Assembly (NCBI RefSeq): GCF_016862955.1
Contig: NZ_BONY01000084.1
Span: forward strand, 1 to 40,856
DNA: 40,856 nt
Source of the DNA: Rhizocola hellebori
GTDB lineage: Bacteria > Actinomycetota > Actinomycetes > Mycobacteriales > Micromonosporaceae
Reading direction: 5' to 3'
Position 1 is the stretch's first letter; each line of letters opens with the position of its first letter. This document shows, piece by piece, positions 14,742 through 24,670 of the stretch. Under the pieces are notes generated by a model. That model worked only from the letters and a program-made list of their open reading frames with translations, had not been told where the DNA came from and ran no database searches. The translations under genes and the position numbers were made by a program.

Positions 14742-15674
14742 CGCCGCGCCGCACCACACGATGACGGCGGTCCGGTCGTCTGTGAGCGCACCGGTGCCCG
14801 CGGTGTCCGCGGGGAAGTCCACATCCAGCAGGAACGATCCGATCGAGCGCGGGTGTCGCCACCTGTGCGCGAAGCGGCTCTGTCCTTGCGGGAGCTTCGA
14901 GAAGGCGGCGGCAAGGCCATCGGTGGTGATCGCTACCACCGACTTCGGCGGGAGATCGACCAGTGCCGCTGCGGCCAGCTCGGGCTGGAAGGGCAGGGTC
15001 GCCGAGGTGTCGGCGGTGACGTCCGCGGTCAGGTTCTGCCATCGTGAGCCGAGGTTCACCCACGCGCTGGAGTGCCCGAGGTAGGCCAGCCACGCGGTGC
15101 GTTCGCCGCCGCGGGTGGGCGCGGTGGGGATCACCATCGCCACCAGCGTGGTGTAGAGCGAGCCCATCGAGATTCCGCGCAGCTGGGCACCGTCGACCAT
15201 GGACTGGGCGACGCGGCCGAAGACGTCGGCCGCGGTCAGCCGTTCCAGGCCTATCCCCAGGTCCAGCTGTCGGCGCAGGTCGTTGACGACGGTGGTGGTG
15301 GCGAGGTTGGCGCCCAGGCCGGGCCGGCCACCGGGCAGCGCGCCGTCGGCGACCGCGATGATGAGGTGTTCGGAGGCCGAGTCCTGCGCCAGCCTGTACG
15401 CGTCCTGCCGGGGCATGCCGGGCTGATGGCTGCGGTTGGCGGGGCCGACTATCGAGGCGGCCCTGACCGCGAGATCGCCGATCTGAGCCAGGTCCGCGGC
15501 GATGGCCGGCAGCGCGGGCTCGTGCGGGAGCGCCCAGCGCGGCATCGGCTCAGCGCGGGCGGGCCGCCGCTTGGACCGGCGGCTTCTGCCCACGATGAAG
15601 GTGGCCGCCCAGATCAGCAGGACGACCACCAGGGCGAGCCCGGCGAACCTCACCGTGGGCAGGACAAAGCCCAC
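14739..15674 (-). CDS. Membrane-anchored PP2C-type protein phosphatase domain protein
   Basis: This 311-residue protein has an N-terminal membrane helix (residues 8-28), a basic linker and a PP2C domain from about 65. PP2C landmarks: Asp91 in 'RQDAY', 'AVADGALPGG' (Asp110-Gly111), 'VAITTDGLAAAFS' and the terminal 'TDDRTAVIVW' (metal-binding Asp). It should dephosphorylate Ser/Thr, probably opposing an actinobacterial Ser/Thr kinase encoded elsewhere, with the catalytic domain in the cytoplasm. GTG start 13 bases after tldE; sdhC begins 44 bases downstream, so it may be transcribed with the tldDE and sdh genes. Confidence 0.83.
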   Translation of the reverse strand: MGFVLPTVRFAGLALVVVLLIWAATFIVGRSRRSKRRPARAEPMPRWALPHEPALPAIAADLAQIGDLAVRAASIVGPANRSHQPGMPRQDAYRLAQDSASEHLIIAVADGALPGGRPGLGANLATTTVVNDLRRQLDLGIGLERLTAADVFGRVAQSMVDGAQLRGISMGSLYTTLVAMVIPTAPTRGGERTAWLAYLGHSSAWVNLGSRWQNLTADVTADTSATLPFQPELAAAALVDLPPKSVVAITTDGLAAAFSKLPQGQSRFAHRWRHPRSIGSFLLDVDFPADTAGTGALTDDRTAVIVWCGAA

Positions 15675-15687
15675 TACTCACCCGCTT

Positions 15688-17007
15688 TCATCCACTGGCG
15701 CCTCCGGTGAAGTTCCACGAACGTAGATGCAGCACCGGGGCGGAGGTGTTGACGAACTCGTATCGGTTGGGTTGAGCGATGGATTCGGAGCCGATGCCGA
15801 GCACGTTGCCGGGCTCGAGCGCCTGCACATAGCTTTGCGTGAACCGGAAGTTGCGCACCGGCCGGACGATCTCACCGGCCTCGATGAGCCAGGCGCCGTT
15901 GCGGGTCAGCCCGGTCAGCGCCATGGTGCGCGGATCGAGGACCCGCGTGTACCAGAAGTCGGCCACCAGGATGCCCCGCTCGACCCTCGCGATCATCTCG
16001 GCGAGGTTGGTGTCGCCCGGCGCGAGCACCGGGTTGCGCGGCATCGGCCCCCAGCTGTCCTCGATGATGCAGTGGCCGGTGGAAGCGACGCCGGCCTTGG
16101 CGGCTGTCCGCCGGTCGTGCGTGACGCCTGCGGTCACGCCGCCGTCGACCAGGGTCATGCGCCCGCGCGGGGTGCCCTCCGCGTCGAAGGACACGCCGCC
16201 GGCCGGGCCGGTGGGGTCGTCGTAGATGGTGACGGCCGGGTCGAGCTGGGCCGAGCCGGGCTCGGCGAAGCTGCGTCCTTCCGTGAAGACCTTGCCGTTG
16301 AAGCCGAAGAGGGCGAAGTTGTTGAGAATGTCCGCCACCGCGGCCGGCTGCAGGATGACCTCATAGCGTCCGGGCGGCAGCTCGACCGGATCGCCCTGTG
16401 CGCGTACGGAATTTGCCGCTTGCTCGCCAAGTGCCGCTCCCTCCAAATCGGACAGTCGGGCGCTGGCGTAACGGGCCACGCCGTCGGCGCCATCGAGGCG
16501 GGCGATGCCGTCCATGGCCGAGTCTGTCGCGGCGGCGGTCAGCTGCTGGCCGGCCGAGTTGAGGTAGAAGCCGGACCAGGTGGCGGTGCGGCAGTAGCCG
16601 GCGGTCACCAAGCCCCCGGCGGCCTGGACGAAGTCCTGGACCAGGGCCGCCCTGTCAGCTGGCGTGCAGTCACGGGTGTCTTCGTCCACAATGGACTGCT
16701 CGTGCAGCGAGGTGGGCGCGGTGATCCCGGGCCAGCCCGGGTCGAGCGGTGCCAGCGGCAGCATCGCGCCGGCCCGTTGCGCCAGCGCTTCCGCGTCGGT
16801 CTGGGTGGTCGAGACGGAGACCGTGCGGCCCTCGTGGTGCACGCGCAACCCGACCCGGATCGTGTCCTCGTCGACGTTCTGGTGGATGAACGAGTTCGCA
16901 AAGCGGGTAAGCGCGGACTGGATGCGGTCCACCTTCACCTCGATCTGCGCACCCGGCATCGCCTTGATCGCGGCGTCGAGGACCTGTGCGGTGAGTTCGC
17001 TTGTCAT
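15688..17007 (-). CDS. tldE: TldE/PmbA family metallopeptidase-complex subunit
   Basis: This 439-residue U62-family protein lacks the HExxxH of TldD, as expected for the non-catalytic partner. Family features include 'VGLRVHHEGRTVSVSTTQTD', 'YEVILQPAAVADILNNF', 'NLAEMIARVERGILVADFWY' and 'LDPRTMALTGLTRNGAWLIE'. TldD and TldE form a heterodimer with a closed chamber that degrades unfolded short peptides and, in some bacteria, matures ribosomally made peptides. The ATG overlaps the tldD stop as ATGA; the open frame to 17274 is an artefact of overlap with tldD. Confidence 0.94.
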   Translation of the reverse strand: MTSELTAQVLDAAIKAMPGAQIEVKVDRIQSALTRFANSFIHQNVDEDTIRVGLRVHHEGRTVSVSTTQTDAEALAQRAGAMLPLAPLDPGWPGITAPTSLHEQSIVDEDTRDCTPADRAALVQDFVQAAGGLVTAGYCRTATWSGFYLNSAGQQLTAAATDSAMDGIARLDGADGVARYASARLSDLEGAALGEQAANSVRAQGDPVELPPGRYEVILQPAAVADILNNFALFGFNGKVFTEGRSFAEPGSAQLDPAVTIYDDPTGPAGGVSFDAEGTPRGRMTLVDGGVTAGVTHDRRTAAKAGVASTGHCIIEDSWGPMPRNPVLAPGDTNLAEMIARVERGILVADFWYTRVLDPRTMALTGLTRNGAWLIEAGEIVRPVRNFRFTQSYVQALEPGNVLGIGSESIAQPNRYEFVNTSAPVLHLRSWNFTGGASG

Positions 17008-18440
17008 GACCGCACCCCCACCCGGACGTTGCGAAAGCGCGCCGGCGCGGCCGGATGCCCGGTATGACCGGTCTGACTCGGCTGGCCCTTGCCACAGTTT
17101 GGCGTTCCCCACGCGACTATCTCGCTGGAGAGCATGTCCATCGAGCTCCAGAAGCGGGGGCCGATCCCGGTGTAGGTGGGGTTGCGCAACATGCGGCCCA
17201 ACTTGCCGTTCTTCACCTCGTATCCGATCTCGCAGCCGAATTGGAAGTTCAACCGTTTGTCGTCGATCGACCACGAGCGGTTGTTCTCCATGAAGACACC
17301 GTCATCCGTGCTCGCGATAATCTCGTCGAGCGTATGCGGACCGGGCTCCAGACCCACATTGGTCATCCGGACCATCGGCAGCCGGGCAAAACCGTCGGCG
17401 CGCACGCTTCCGCCATAATCGAGGCCCGCCGCGGCGGCCGAGTCGCGTCCCGCGAGGACGCCGACCCAGGTGCCGTTGCGCACGGCGTACCTCTTCTCGG
17501 CGGGGGTGCCTTCATCGTCGAAACCGAAGCTGCCCAGGGCGCCCGGGATGGAGGGATCGATGGTGATGTTCATGAGCTCGGAGCCGTACTTGAGGCTGCC
17601 CAGCTGCGCCAGGTCAAGCCAGGAGGTTCCGGCGAAAGCGGCTTCCCAGCCCAGAATCCGGTCGAGTTCGATGGCGTGCCCCACCGACTCGTGGATCTGC
17701 AGGCACATCTGCTCGCCGCCCAGGATGAGATTTGTCTCCCCGGCGGGGCACAGCGGCGCCGTGAGCAAGGCGCGCGCCTCCTCCGCGACGCGGGGAGCAT
17801 GGCCGAGCAGGTCTAGTGAGTGCACCAATTCCCAGCCGCGGGTGCCGTACTGGCCGCGCCCGGCCGGGTAGGAGCGGCGCTGGGTTTGGCCGTCGCCGAT
17901 AGTGGTGGCCTGGATTCCCGCCCCGCATTCCCGGATCCGCTGGTCGATGCGGTGGCCCTCGCTGGAGACGAACCACTTCTCGGTATCCCAGATCTGGTAG
18001 AGCGACTCGGCGAGGTCGGCGCCGTGCTCTTGCATCAACCTGGTTGTCGCGACCAGGAGGTCTCCCTTGTCGGCCAGGGCCACCCCGATCGGGTCGATCT
18101 CGCAATCGCTTGCCCAGCTCGCGGTGCTGACCTGGCTCTTGATCAGGTCGAGTGCCGGGCCGGCCACACTCGCGCTGGCCTTGGCGATCTCGGCGGCGCG
18201 GCGGCCCGCGTGTCTGGCTGCCTGGTCAGACATATCCGGTACCGCGAAAAAGCCCCAACTGGAACCAACGAGCGCTCTGACGCCCAGGCCGGCCGACTCA
18301 TCCGAGGTCAGCTCGTCGACTTCGCCGTTGCGGGCGGTCATGGACTCATACCTGCGGTGCATGACGCGCGCGTCCGCGTAGCGCGCCCCCGCATCCAAAG
18401 CAGCCGATACGGCCGCCTCGGCCGTGCCGAAGAAAGTCAT
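17004..18440 (-). CDS. tldD: Metalloprotease TldD
   Basis: This 478-residue catalytic partner of TldE has the zinc motif HExxxH in 'LQIHESVGHAIELDR', followed by 'GLDYGGSVRADGFARLPMVRM', 'WSIDDKRLNFQFGCEIGYEV' and the C-terminal 'GTPNCGKGQPSQTGHTG', which supplies the conserved Cys. Together with tldE it should hydrolyse unstructured peptides in the cytoplasm. The ATG is preceded by TAGGGT plus six bases (complement of 18441-18452), as for a leaderless message. It diverges from dppD across 217 bases and heads the long minus-strand run that continues into sdh. Confidence 0.95.
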   Translation of the reverse strand: MTFFGTAEAAVSAALDAGARYADARVMHRRYESMTARNGEVDELTSDESAGLGVRALVGSSWGFFAVPDMSDQAARHAGRRAAEIAKASASVAGPALDLIKSQVSTASWASDCEIDPIGVALADKGDLLVATTRLMQEHGADLAESLYQIWDTEKWFVSSEGHRIDQRIRECGAGIQATTIGDGQTQRRSYPAGRGQYGTRGWELVHSLDLLGHAPRVAEEARALLTAPLCPAGETNLILGGEQMCLQIHESVGHAIELDRILGWEAAFAGTSWLDLAQLGSLKYGSELMNITIDPSIPGALGSFGFDDEGTPAEKRYAVRNGTWVGVLAGRDSAAAAGLDYGGSVRADGFARLPMVRMTNVGLEPGPHTLDEIIASTDDGVFMENNRSWSIDDKRLNFQFGCEIGYEVKNGKLGRMLRNPTYTGIGPRFWSSMDMLSSEIVAWGTPNCGKGQPSQTGHTGHPAAPARFRNVRVGVRS

Positions 18441-18446
18441 GGCGAA

Positions 18447-18452
18447 ACCCTA
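18447..18452 (-). promoter_or_regulatory. Predicted -10 (TAGGGT) of a leaderless tldD transcript
   Basis: Minus-strand TAGGGT, then exactly six bases, then the tldD ATG at 18440. Confidence 0.45.
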
Positions 18453-18657
18453 GCCCCTCGGCTCTTGCGAAAAATTCCTTCATGCCTGACGCTGTGCGCG
18501 ATCACTTGGACGACTGATCGGGGAAGCGACCCTAGCCATTGGGGTGATTTCCTGTTGCGTTACCGAAGGGAAACCTAATTCGGTCAACCCGCTTGCCACC
18601 CTCGGGCGTCCAGGTGCAGAAGGATTCCTTCGCATAGGAGCGGAGCGGCAGGGGTAC

Positions 18658-19710
18658 ATGAACACAACGATCGAGGATCCGCCCTACCTTCGGGTGGTTG
18701 ATCTGAAGGTGCGCTTTGACACCGACGATGGCCAGGTGCGCGCCGTCGAGGGCGTCAACTTTACTGTTCGCAAGGGGCAAACCCTGGGCATTGTGGGCGA
18801 ATCGGGCTCTGGCAAGAGCGTGACCTCGCTGTCCATCATGGGGCTGCACGACGCACGGCGCACCCGAATTTCAGGCGAGATCCACCTGGGCGGCCGTCAG
18901 CTGGTTGGCATGCCAGAACCGGCGCTGCGCAAGCTGCGTGGCTCGGACATGGCGATGATCTTCCAGGACCCGCTCTCCGCCCTGCACCCCTATTACACGG
19001 TCGGCAAGCAGCTGGTCGAGGCCTACCAGGTGCACCATCCCGACGCGAGCCGCGCCGAGGCGCGCAAGCGCGCGGTCGACATGCTGGGGCGCGTTGGCAT
19101 CCCGCAACCGGACAGGCGCTTCAGCTCCTACCCGCACGAGTTCTCCGGCGGCATGCGGCAGCGGGTGATGATCGCTATGGCGCTGATGAACGACCCGGCG
19201 CTGCTCATCGCCGACGAGCCGACCACGGCGCTCGATGTGACAGTCCAGGCCCAGATCCTTGACCTGCTGGAAGACCTGCAGCGCGAGTTCAACTCGGCCG
19301 TCATCCTGATCACCCACGACATGGGCGTGGTCGCCCAGGTCGCCGACGACGTACTGGTCATGTACGCGGGCCGGGTCATCGAATACGGCACGGTGGAGCA
19401 GGTGCTCCGCGAGGCGCACCACCCCTATACCTGGGGCCTGCTGGCCAGCATCCCGAGCCTGCACGGCGACGCCGAGGTAGACCTCAAGCCCATCAAGGGC
19501 AATCCGCCCAGCCTCATCAACGTGCCGACCGGCTGCGCGTTCCACCCGCGGTGCGCCTACGCGCTCGTCCCGGGCGCCTGCGTGGACGTCGTGCCGGACC
19601 TGCTGGAGCTGTCGTCCCGCAACGGGCACAAGGTCGCCTGTCATCTGCCGGAGTCGCGGCGGGTGCGCACCTACGAAGAGGACATCGCACACGTGGGAGT
19701 CGCACAATGA
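18658..19710 (+). CDS. dppD: Peptide ABC transporter ATP-binding protein (DppD/OppD type)
   Basis: This 350-residue ATPase powers peptide import. Walker A 'GESGSGKS' (47-54), Q-loop '[12 protein letters not shown]', signature '[15 protein letters not shown]', Walker B '[12 protein letters not shown]' and '[10 protein letters not shown]' are complete. The C-terminal oligo_HPY region has four Cys ('[17 protein letters not shown]', 'VACHL') that in related proteins bind an Fe-S cluster. The ATG at 18658 has a nearby AGGGG; the frame is open to 18544, but the extra N-terminus matches no family. First gene of a five-gene operon; its stop overlaps dppF as ATGA. Confidence 0.94.
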   Translation: MNTTIEDPPYLRVVDLKVRFDTDDGQVRAVEGVNFTVRKGQTLGIVGESGSGKSVTSLSIMGLHDARRTRISGEIHLGGRQLVGMPEPALRKLRGSDMAMIFQDPLSALHPYYTVGKQLVEAYQVHHPDASRAEARKRAVDMLGRVGIPQPDRRFSSYPHEFSGGMRQRVMIAMALMNDPALLIADEPTTALDVTVQAQILDLLEDLQREFNSAVILITHDMGVVAQVADDVLVMYAGRVIEYGTVEQVLREAHHPYTWGLLASIPSLHGDAEVDLKPIKGNPPSLINVPTGCAFHPRCAYALVPGACVDVVPDLLELSSRNGHKVACHLPESRRVRTYEEDIAHVGVAQ

Positions 19711-20726
19711 CCATTCCAATGGCTCAGGAGCTGGTGCCGTCACAGCGGCAGGGTCAGCCCCTGCTTCAGGTACGCGGCCTGGTCAAGCATTTCCCCATCC
19801 GGCAGGGCTCTTTCGGCGCTAAGGCCACGGTGCGGGCTGTCGACGGCGTCGATTTCGACGTGGCGGTGGGCGAGACGCTCGGCCTGGTGGGCGAGTCGGG
19901 CTGTGGCAAGACGACCACGGGCCGGATGCTGGTCAAGCTGCTCGACGCGACCGCGGGCTCCATCGTTTTCGAGGGGCGCGACATCACCAAGGCCAGCCGG
20001 GAGGAGATGCGCCCGCTTCGGCAGGACCTGCAGATCATCTTCCAGGACCCGTATTCGTCGCTGAACCCGCGGCACACGGTCGGCAAGATTGTGGCGATGC
20101 CGTTGGTGGTCAACGGCATCAAGCCGCCCGGCGGGCTCAAGGCCAAGGTGCAGGATCTGCTGGATCTGGTCGGCCTGAACCCCGAGCACTACAACCGCTT
20201 CCCGCACGAGTTCTCCGGCGGCCAGCGCCAGCGCATCGGGATAGCCCGAGCGCTTGCCTTGCGCCCCAAGCTGATCGTTGCCGATGAGCCGGTCTCCGCA
20301 CTCGATGTCTCGATCCAGGCCCAGGTCATCAACCTGCTGCGCAATTTGCAGAAGGAGCTGGATCTGGCGTTCGTCTTCATCGCCCACGATCTCGCGGTGG
20401 TGCGCCACTTCAGCCAGCGCATCGCGGTGATGTATCTGGGCAAGATTGTGGAAGTGGGCAGTCGCGAGGAGATCTACGAGCGGCCGTCGCATCCCTATAC
20501 CCGGGCGCTGCTTTCCGCGGTACCAGACGTGGCCAAGCTTGGCGCGGGCCGGATCCGCCTCACCGGCGATGTGCCGACCCCGCTGGACCCGCCCTCCGGT
20601 TGCCGTTTCCGCACCAGATGCTGGAAGGCGCAGCCCATTTGCGCTACCGAGGAACCGGCCCTGCTGCCCATGGCCGGCGGTTCCGTTGCGGCATGTCACT
20701 TCCCAGAGACGGGAGCACTGCGATGA
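19707..20726 (+). CDS. dppF: Peptide ABC transporter ATP-binding protein (DppF/OppF type)
   Basis: This 339-residue second ATPase pairs with DppD. Walker A 'GESGCGKT' (62-69), '[17 protein letters not shown]', signature '[17 protein letters not shown]', Walker B '[12 protein letters not shown]' and '[13 protein letters not shown]' are intact. The C-terminal cysteines ('CRFRTRC', 'PIC', 'AACHF') again follow the Fe-S pattern. ATGA overlaps with dppD upstream and dppC downstream show tight translational coupling. The longer frame from 19551 is inside dppD. Confidence 0.94.
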   Translation: MTIPMAQELVPSQRQGQPLLQVRGLVKHFPIRQGSFGAKATVRAVDGVDFDVAVGETLGLVGESGCGKTTTGRMLVKLLDATAGSIVFEGRDITKASREEMRPLRQDLQIIFQDPYSSLNPRHTVGKIVAMPLVVNGIKPPGGLKAKVQDLLDLVGLNPEHYNRFPHEFSGGQRQRIGIARALALRPKLIVADEPVSALDVSIQAQVINLLRNLQKELDLAFVFIAHDLAVVRHFSQRIAVMYLGKIVEVGSREEIYERPSHPYTRALLSAVPDVAKLGAGRIRLTGDVPTPLDPPSGCRFRTRCWKAQPICATEEPALLPMAGGSVAACHFPETGALR

Positions 20727-21718
20727 CAGCGCAGCTCACCACCACCGAGGAGATTCACCCCGTCGAGCCCGATGCGGTGCTGCCACGCAAGTTCGTGGGC
20801 CGTTCACCCGGTCAGATCGCGTGGGCCCGGCTCAAGGCCGACCGCACGGCGATGGTCTGCATGGTGATTGTTGGCGCCACCATCCTCGTCGGCATGTTCG
20901 CGCCGGTGGTTTCGTGGCTCTACGGCGTCTCGCCGGACGAGACCTTCACCAGCTTGCTCACCGGTGACGCGGTGCCGAAGGGTTATCTCGGCGGGCTTTC
21001 CGGCGATCACTGGCTCGGACTGGAGCCCAGGCTCGGCCGGGACCTGATGATGCAGGTGGTGTACGGAATCCGTACCTCGCTGACGATCGCCTTCCTCGCC
21101 GCCATCCTGAGCACCGTGCTCGGCGTGGTGATGGGCGTGGTGGCCGGTTACCTCGGCGGCTGGGTCGACAACGTCATCGGCTGGATCGTCGACATGCTGC
21201 TCGCCTTGCCGTTCATCATCTTCGCGCTCGCCGCGATGCCCGCCATCCAGGCCGCGGTTTACACGCCGCGCGAGGCGCCCTCGCCGTTCTTCAAGATGGT
21301 GACTCTGGTCATCGTGTTCACCGTCTTCGGCTGGGTGGGAACCGCCCGCCTGGTCAGAGGTCAGGTGCTTTCGTTGCGGGAGAAGGAATATGTCGAGGCC
21401 GCGCGCGCTGCGGGCGCGGGCACGATGCACATCCTCTTCAAGCAGCTGCTGCCGAACCTGTGGGCGCCCATTCTGGTGACCTTCTCGCTGGCGGTTCCGG
21501 GCTTCATCACCGCCGAAGGCGCGCTGGGCTTCCTCACCATCGGCATTGTCGAGCCCACACCGGACCTGGGCCGGATGATCTCGCAGAGCTCGAACTGGCT
21601 TTCCGCCGACCCGATGTACTTCATGGTCCCGGCCGGCACGCTGTTCCTTCTCGTTCTTACCTTCAACCTCTTCGGCGATGCGGTCCGTGACGCGCTCGAC
21701 CCGAAGACGCGCCGATAG
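20723..21718 (+). CDS. dppC: Peptide ABC transporter permease (DppC/OppC type)
   Basis: This 331-residue permease has the OppC N-terminal helix (about 45-65), an external loop, then five more membrane segments. The ATPase-contact (EAA) loop is '[20 protein letters not shown]' followed by 'FKQLLPN'. '[12 protein letters not shown]' and 'DPKTRR' at the C-terminus are typical of DppC. With DppB it forms the channel in the cytoplasmic membrane. ATGA-coupled to dppF, with a 9-base gap to dppB. Confidence 0.94.
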   Translation: MTAQLTTTEEIHPVEPDAVLPRKFVGRSPGQIAWARLKADRTAMVCMVIVGATILVGMFAPVVSWLYGVSPDETFTSLLTGDAVPKGYLGGLSGDHWLGLEPRLGRDLMMQVVYGIRTSLTIAFLAAILSTVLGVVMGVVAGYLGGWVDNVIGWIVDMLLALPFIIFALAAMPAIQAAVYTPREAPSPFFKMVTLVIVFTVFGWVGTARLVRGQVLSLREKEYVEAARAAGAGTMHILFKQLLPNLWAPILVTFSLAVPGFITAEGALGFLTIGIVEPTPDLGRMISQSSNWLSADPMYFMVPAGTLFLLVLTFNLFGDAVRDALDPKTRR

Positions 21719-21727
21719 GAGTCACTC

Positions 21728-22717
21728 ATGCTGCGGTTTGTCGTGATGCGACTGTTGCGGGCGGTCTCGGTTCTGATCGTCACCAGCGTTGTCACCTTCT
21801 CCATGTTCTTCGCCCTGCCGGCCGATCCTGCGCTTGCCTTGTGCGGCAAGAGCTGTGACACCACCAAGTACGAGCGGGTGAAGCACACGCTCGGCCTGGA
21901 CGAGCCGTTGGTGAACCAGTACGGCGACTACATGAAGGGCATCTTCGTCGGACGTGACCTTTCCGCCATCGCGGGTGGGAAGTTCTGCGAAGCGCCCTGT
22001 CTCGGGTACTCCTTCGAGCAGGGGGAGCTGGTGACCGACGCGCTCAAGCGCACCTACCCGATTACGTTGAGCCTCATCATTCCCGCCTTCATCCTGTACC
22101 TGACGTTCGGGATCGGCTTAGGAGTGCTGGCGGCGCTGAAACGCGGGCGGGCGATGGACAAGTTCGCGGTGGGACTTTCCCTCGTCGGCGCCTCCAGTCA
22201 GATCTTCACCATCGGGTTCATCCTCGTCTTCATCTTCCTTGTCACACTCAGGATTTCGCCTCCACCCAGCTATACCCCGCTCACCGAGGATCCCTTGAAA
22301 TGGGCGTCCGGACTATGGATGGGCTGGGTGGCCCTGGGCTTCGTGAGCATGGCCATCCATACCCGGCTGTCGCGGGCGCAGATGCTCGAAACCCTGTCGG
22401 AGGATTTCGTTCGTACGGCTCGCGCCAAGGGTTTGTCGATGCGCAAGGTTTACGGCAAGCACGCGCTGCGTGCCGCGCTGACACCGATGGTGACCCAGGG
22501 CGGGCTGGAAATCGGAACTCTGCTCGGCGGCGCCGTCATCACCGAGACCACCACGAGCGTCAACGGCGTTGGCTCGCTTGCGGTTGCCGCGGCCCGGTCC
22601 GGTGACCTGGCGGTGGTGATGGCCACCGTGCTCATCTCGGCGGTGTTCGTGGTCGGTTTCGTCATTATCGTCGATGTGCTTTACGCCGTAATCGATCCGC
22701 GGGTGAAGCTGAGCTAA
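21728..22717 (+). CDS. dppB: Peptide ABC transporter permease (DppB/OppB type)
   Basis: This 329-residue second permease begins with an OppB-type first helix ('LRFVVMRLLRAVSVLIVTSV') and has a larger external loop containing two Cys pairs ('CGKSCDTTKY' and 'CEAPCLGYSF'), which could form disulfides. The EAA loop is 'EDFVRTARAKGLSMRKVYGK'. It ends 'DVLYAVIDPRVKLS', as the family does. An AGGAG Shine-Dalgarno lies six bases upstream. Usually dppB precedes dppC; here the order is D-F-C-B and then the binding protein, the reverse of most dpp/opp operons. Confidence 0.93.
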   Translation: MLRFVVMRLLRAVSVLIVTSVVTFSMFFALPADPALALCGKSCDTTKYERVKHTLGLDEPLVNQYGDYMKGIFVGRDLSAIAGGKFCEAPCLGYSFEQGELVTDALKRTYPITLSLIIPAFILYLTFGIGLGVLAALKRGRAMDKFAVGLSLVGASSQIFTIGFILVFIFLVTLRISPPPSYTPLTEDPLKWASGLWMGWVALGFVSMAIHTRLSRAQMLETLSEDFVRTARAKGLSMRKVYGKHALRAALTPMVTQGGLEIGTLLGGAVITETTTSVNGVGSLAVAAARSGDLAVVMATVLISAVFVVGFVIIVDVLYAVIDPRVKLS

Positions 22718-22905
22718 CCGACAAACACCCGAAACCCAATCTGTGCCCCGGGGCTTATGACGCGGGGTAGGCGAAGCTTTCCTTCGATACGTAAGTCAAG
22801 ACCTGAAAGTTATTGTCACCAAATAGAGACATTCGCGTTGTGCGGCCGTAACAGCCAATGCGAAGGGTAAAGGTAAGCACACTTAGCAATCTGGAGGTTT
22901 CACCT
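22718..22905 (+). promoter_or_regulatory. Leader of the binding-protein gene with inverted repeats
   Basis: These 188 non-coding bases contain CGAAG-CTTTC-CTTCG (22772-22786) and a longer inverted repeat, 22832-22840 with 22856-22864 (TTCGCGTTG/CAATGCGAA, eight Watson-Crick pairs and one G-U). The second ends 41 bases before the start. It may allow separate, higher expression of the binding protein through RNA stability, attenuation or a repressor site. Confidence 0.45.
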
Positions 22906-24654
22906 ATGCGACGCAGGTTCGCAATGGTGGCACTCACGGCAATGACGGTCGTCGTTGGTATGAGTGCCTGCACGAAGGTGGAAGACAACGGCAACAGTGC
23001 CACGCCTTCCAAGTCCACCCAGGAGGGTGGTATTTCGAAAGACCCAGCGGACTCGAAGGGCCCCGCGCCGGAGATCGCTGGCGCGAAGAAGGGCGGCACG
23101 GCCTACATCCTGCGCCGCAACGACTTCTCGCACCTTGACCCCAGCCGCCAGTACTCGGTGACGGCGATGGCCCTCGGCCAGCTGTACTACCGCACGCTGA
23201 CCACCTTCAAGGACCTGGGCAACAACAAGCTGCTCCTCGTGGGTGACCTCGCCGAAGACACCGGCAAGGACGTCAAGGGCGACTGCAAGACCTGGGAATA
23301 CAAGATCAAGAAGGGCATCAAGTACGAGGACGGCACCGAGGTGAAGGCGGCTGACATCGCCTACGGTGTGACTCGTATGTTCAACGACGCCCTCGTCGGT
23401 GGACCCACTTACATGATGGAGTGGCTCGCGGACACCCCGCAGTACACCAGCGTTTTCGACCACGCCAAGCCGGAGAACAAGGACAAGCTTGCCCCCGGTA
23501 TCACCGTTGTCGACGACTACACGGTGAAGTTCGACTTCAAGAAGGCGCACTGCGAGGTTCCCTACGCCTTCAACCTGCCCTTCGGCGTTCCGGTGCCGAA
23601 GGCCAAGGACACCGGCACGAACTACGACCTTGCCCCGGTCTCGACCGGCCCTTACAAGATCACCAAGTTCACCAAGGGCTCTGAGATCATCCTTGAGCGC
23701 AACACCAACTGGGACCCGAACACGGACCCGATCCGTCACGCTTACCCGGACAAGTTCCACGTGAAGCTCGGCATCGCGACCGCCACCGTGACCCAGCGTC
23801 TCATCGCTGACGTCGGCGACGACCAGTTCGCGTTCACCTCCGGCATCGACCCGGCGCAGGTTTCCTCGATCGCGTCCAACGCGGCTCTGCAGAACCGGAT
23901 CATCTCTGAGATCACGCCGTTCATGTTCTACATGTGGATCAACAACCAGCGGGTGAAGGACCTCAAGGTTCGCCAGGCTCTGAACTGGGCCATCGACCGT
24001 GACGCCTACATCAAGTCGCTCGGTGGCGACAAGCTCGGCACGCCGGGCACCACGCTGCTGTCGCCGCTGACCATCGGTTACGAGGCCTACGACGCCTACC
24101 CGGGCGGCCCGACGGGCAACCCGACCAAGGCCAAGGAGCTCCTCGGTGGCGCCACCCCCGAGCTGGTGCTCGCACACGGTGACGACCCGGACGCGCAGAC
24201 CCAGGCGGTGGCGATCAAGACCGGTCTGGAGAAGGCCGGCTTCAAGATCACGCTGGTGGCGACCCCGGCCGACTCGTTCCTTGACAAGATCGGTGAGAAG
24301 AACAACCCGTGGGACCTGTACGTGAGCGGCTGGGCGGCTGACTGGCCGTCGGGCGCGAGCACGCTGCCGGTTCTCTGGGATGGCCGCACCATCAAGGACG
24401 CCAACAACCAGGACTACCCGTACTTCAACAACGACGACGTGAACAAGGAGTTCGACCGCATCAACGCGCTGCCGGACTCCGCCGCCGCCGCGAAGGCGTG
24501 GGCCGCTCTGGACAAGAAGCTCATGACCGAGTTCGCTCCCTGCGTTCCGCTGACGTTCGACCGTGACTACCTCGTCTACGGCTCGAAGGTGGGCGGTCTG
24601 TTCGAGAGTGACGTGCTCGGCACGGTGGCGTTCGTGAACGTCCACCTCAAGTGA
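22906..24654 (+). CDS. Peptide-binding lipoprotein of the ABC transporter (SBP_bac_5 family)
   Basis: This 582-residue extracytoplasmic receptor delivers peptides to DppBC. A lipoprotein signal covers residues 1-21 with the lipidated Cys22 ('VVGMSACTK'), then a disordered Ser/Thr/Asp linker to about 55, then the family-5 fold with 'LYYRTLTTFKD', 'WEYKIKKGIKYEDGTEVKAADIAYGV', 'VRQALNWAIDRDAYI' and 'YVSGWAADWPSGAS'. A GGAGG Shine-Dalgarno is nine bases before the ATG. Codon use is more biased than in neighbours (mostly AAG, AAC, GAC, GGT), as for an abundant protein. Substrate (di-, oligopeptide or other) is not decidable. Confidence 0.94.
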   Translation: MRRRFAMVALTAMTVVVGMSACTKVEDNGNSATPSKSTQEGGISKDPADSKGPAPEIAGAKKGGTAYILRRNDFSHLDPSRQYSVTAMALGQLYYRTLTTFKDLGNNKLLLVGDLAEDTGKDVKGDCKTWEYKIKKGIKYEDGTEVKAADIAYGVTRMFNDALVGGPTYMMEWLADTPQYTSVFDHAKPENKDKLAPGITVVDDYTVKFDFKKAHCEVPYAFNLPFGVPVPKAKDTGTNYDLAPVSTGPYKITKFTKGSEIILERNTNWDPNTDPIRHAYPDKFHVKLGIATATVTQRLIADVGDDQFAFTSGIDPAQVSSIASNAALQNRIISEITPFMFYMWINNQRVKDLKVRQALNWAIDRDAYIKSLGGDKLGTPGTTLLSPLTIGYEAYDAYPGGPTGNPTKAKELLGGATPELVLAHGDDPDAQTQAVAIKTGLEKAGFKITLVATPADSFLDKIGEKNNPWDLYVSGWAADWPSGASTLPVLWDGRTIKDANNQDYPYFNNDDVNKEFDRINALPDSAAAAKAWAALDKKLMTEFAPCVPLTFDRDYLVYGSKVGGLFESDVLGTVAFVNVHLK

Positions 24655-24670
24655 AGTAACCAGCAATAGA

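Noticed and set aside
15688-17007. TldE as a second active protease
   Set aside because: No HExxxH is present; the zinc motif is only in the tldD product, as usual for the heterodimer.
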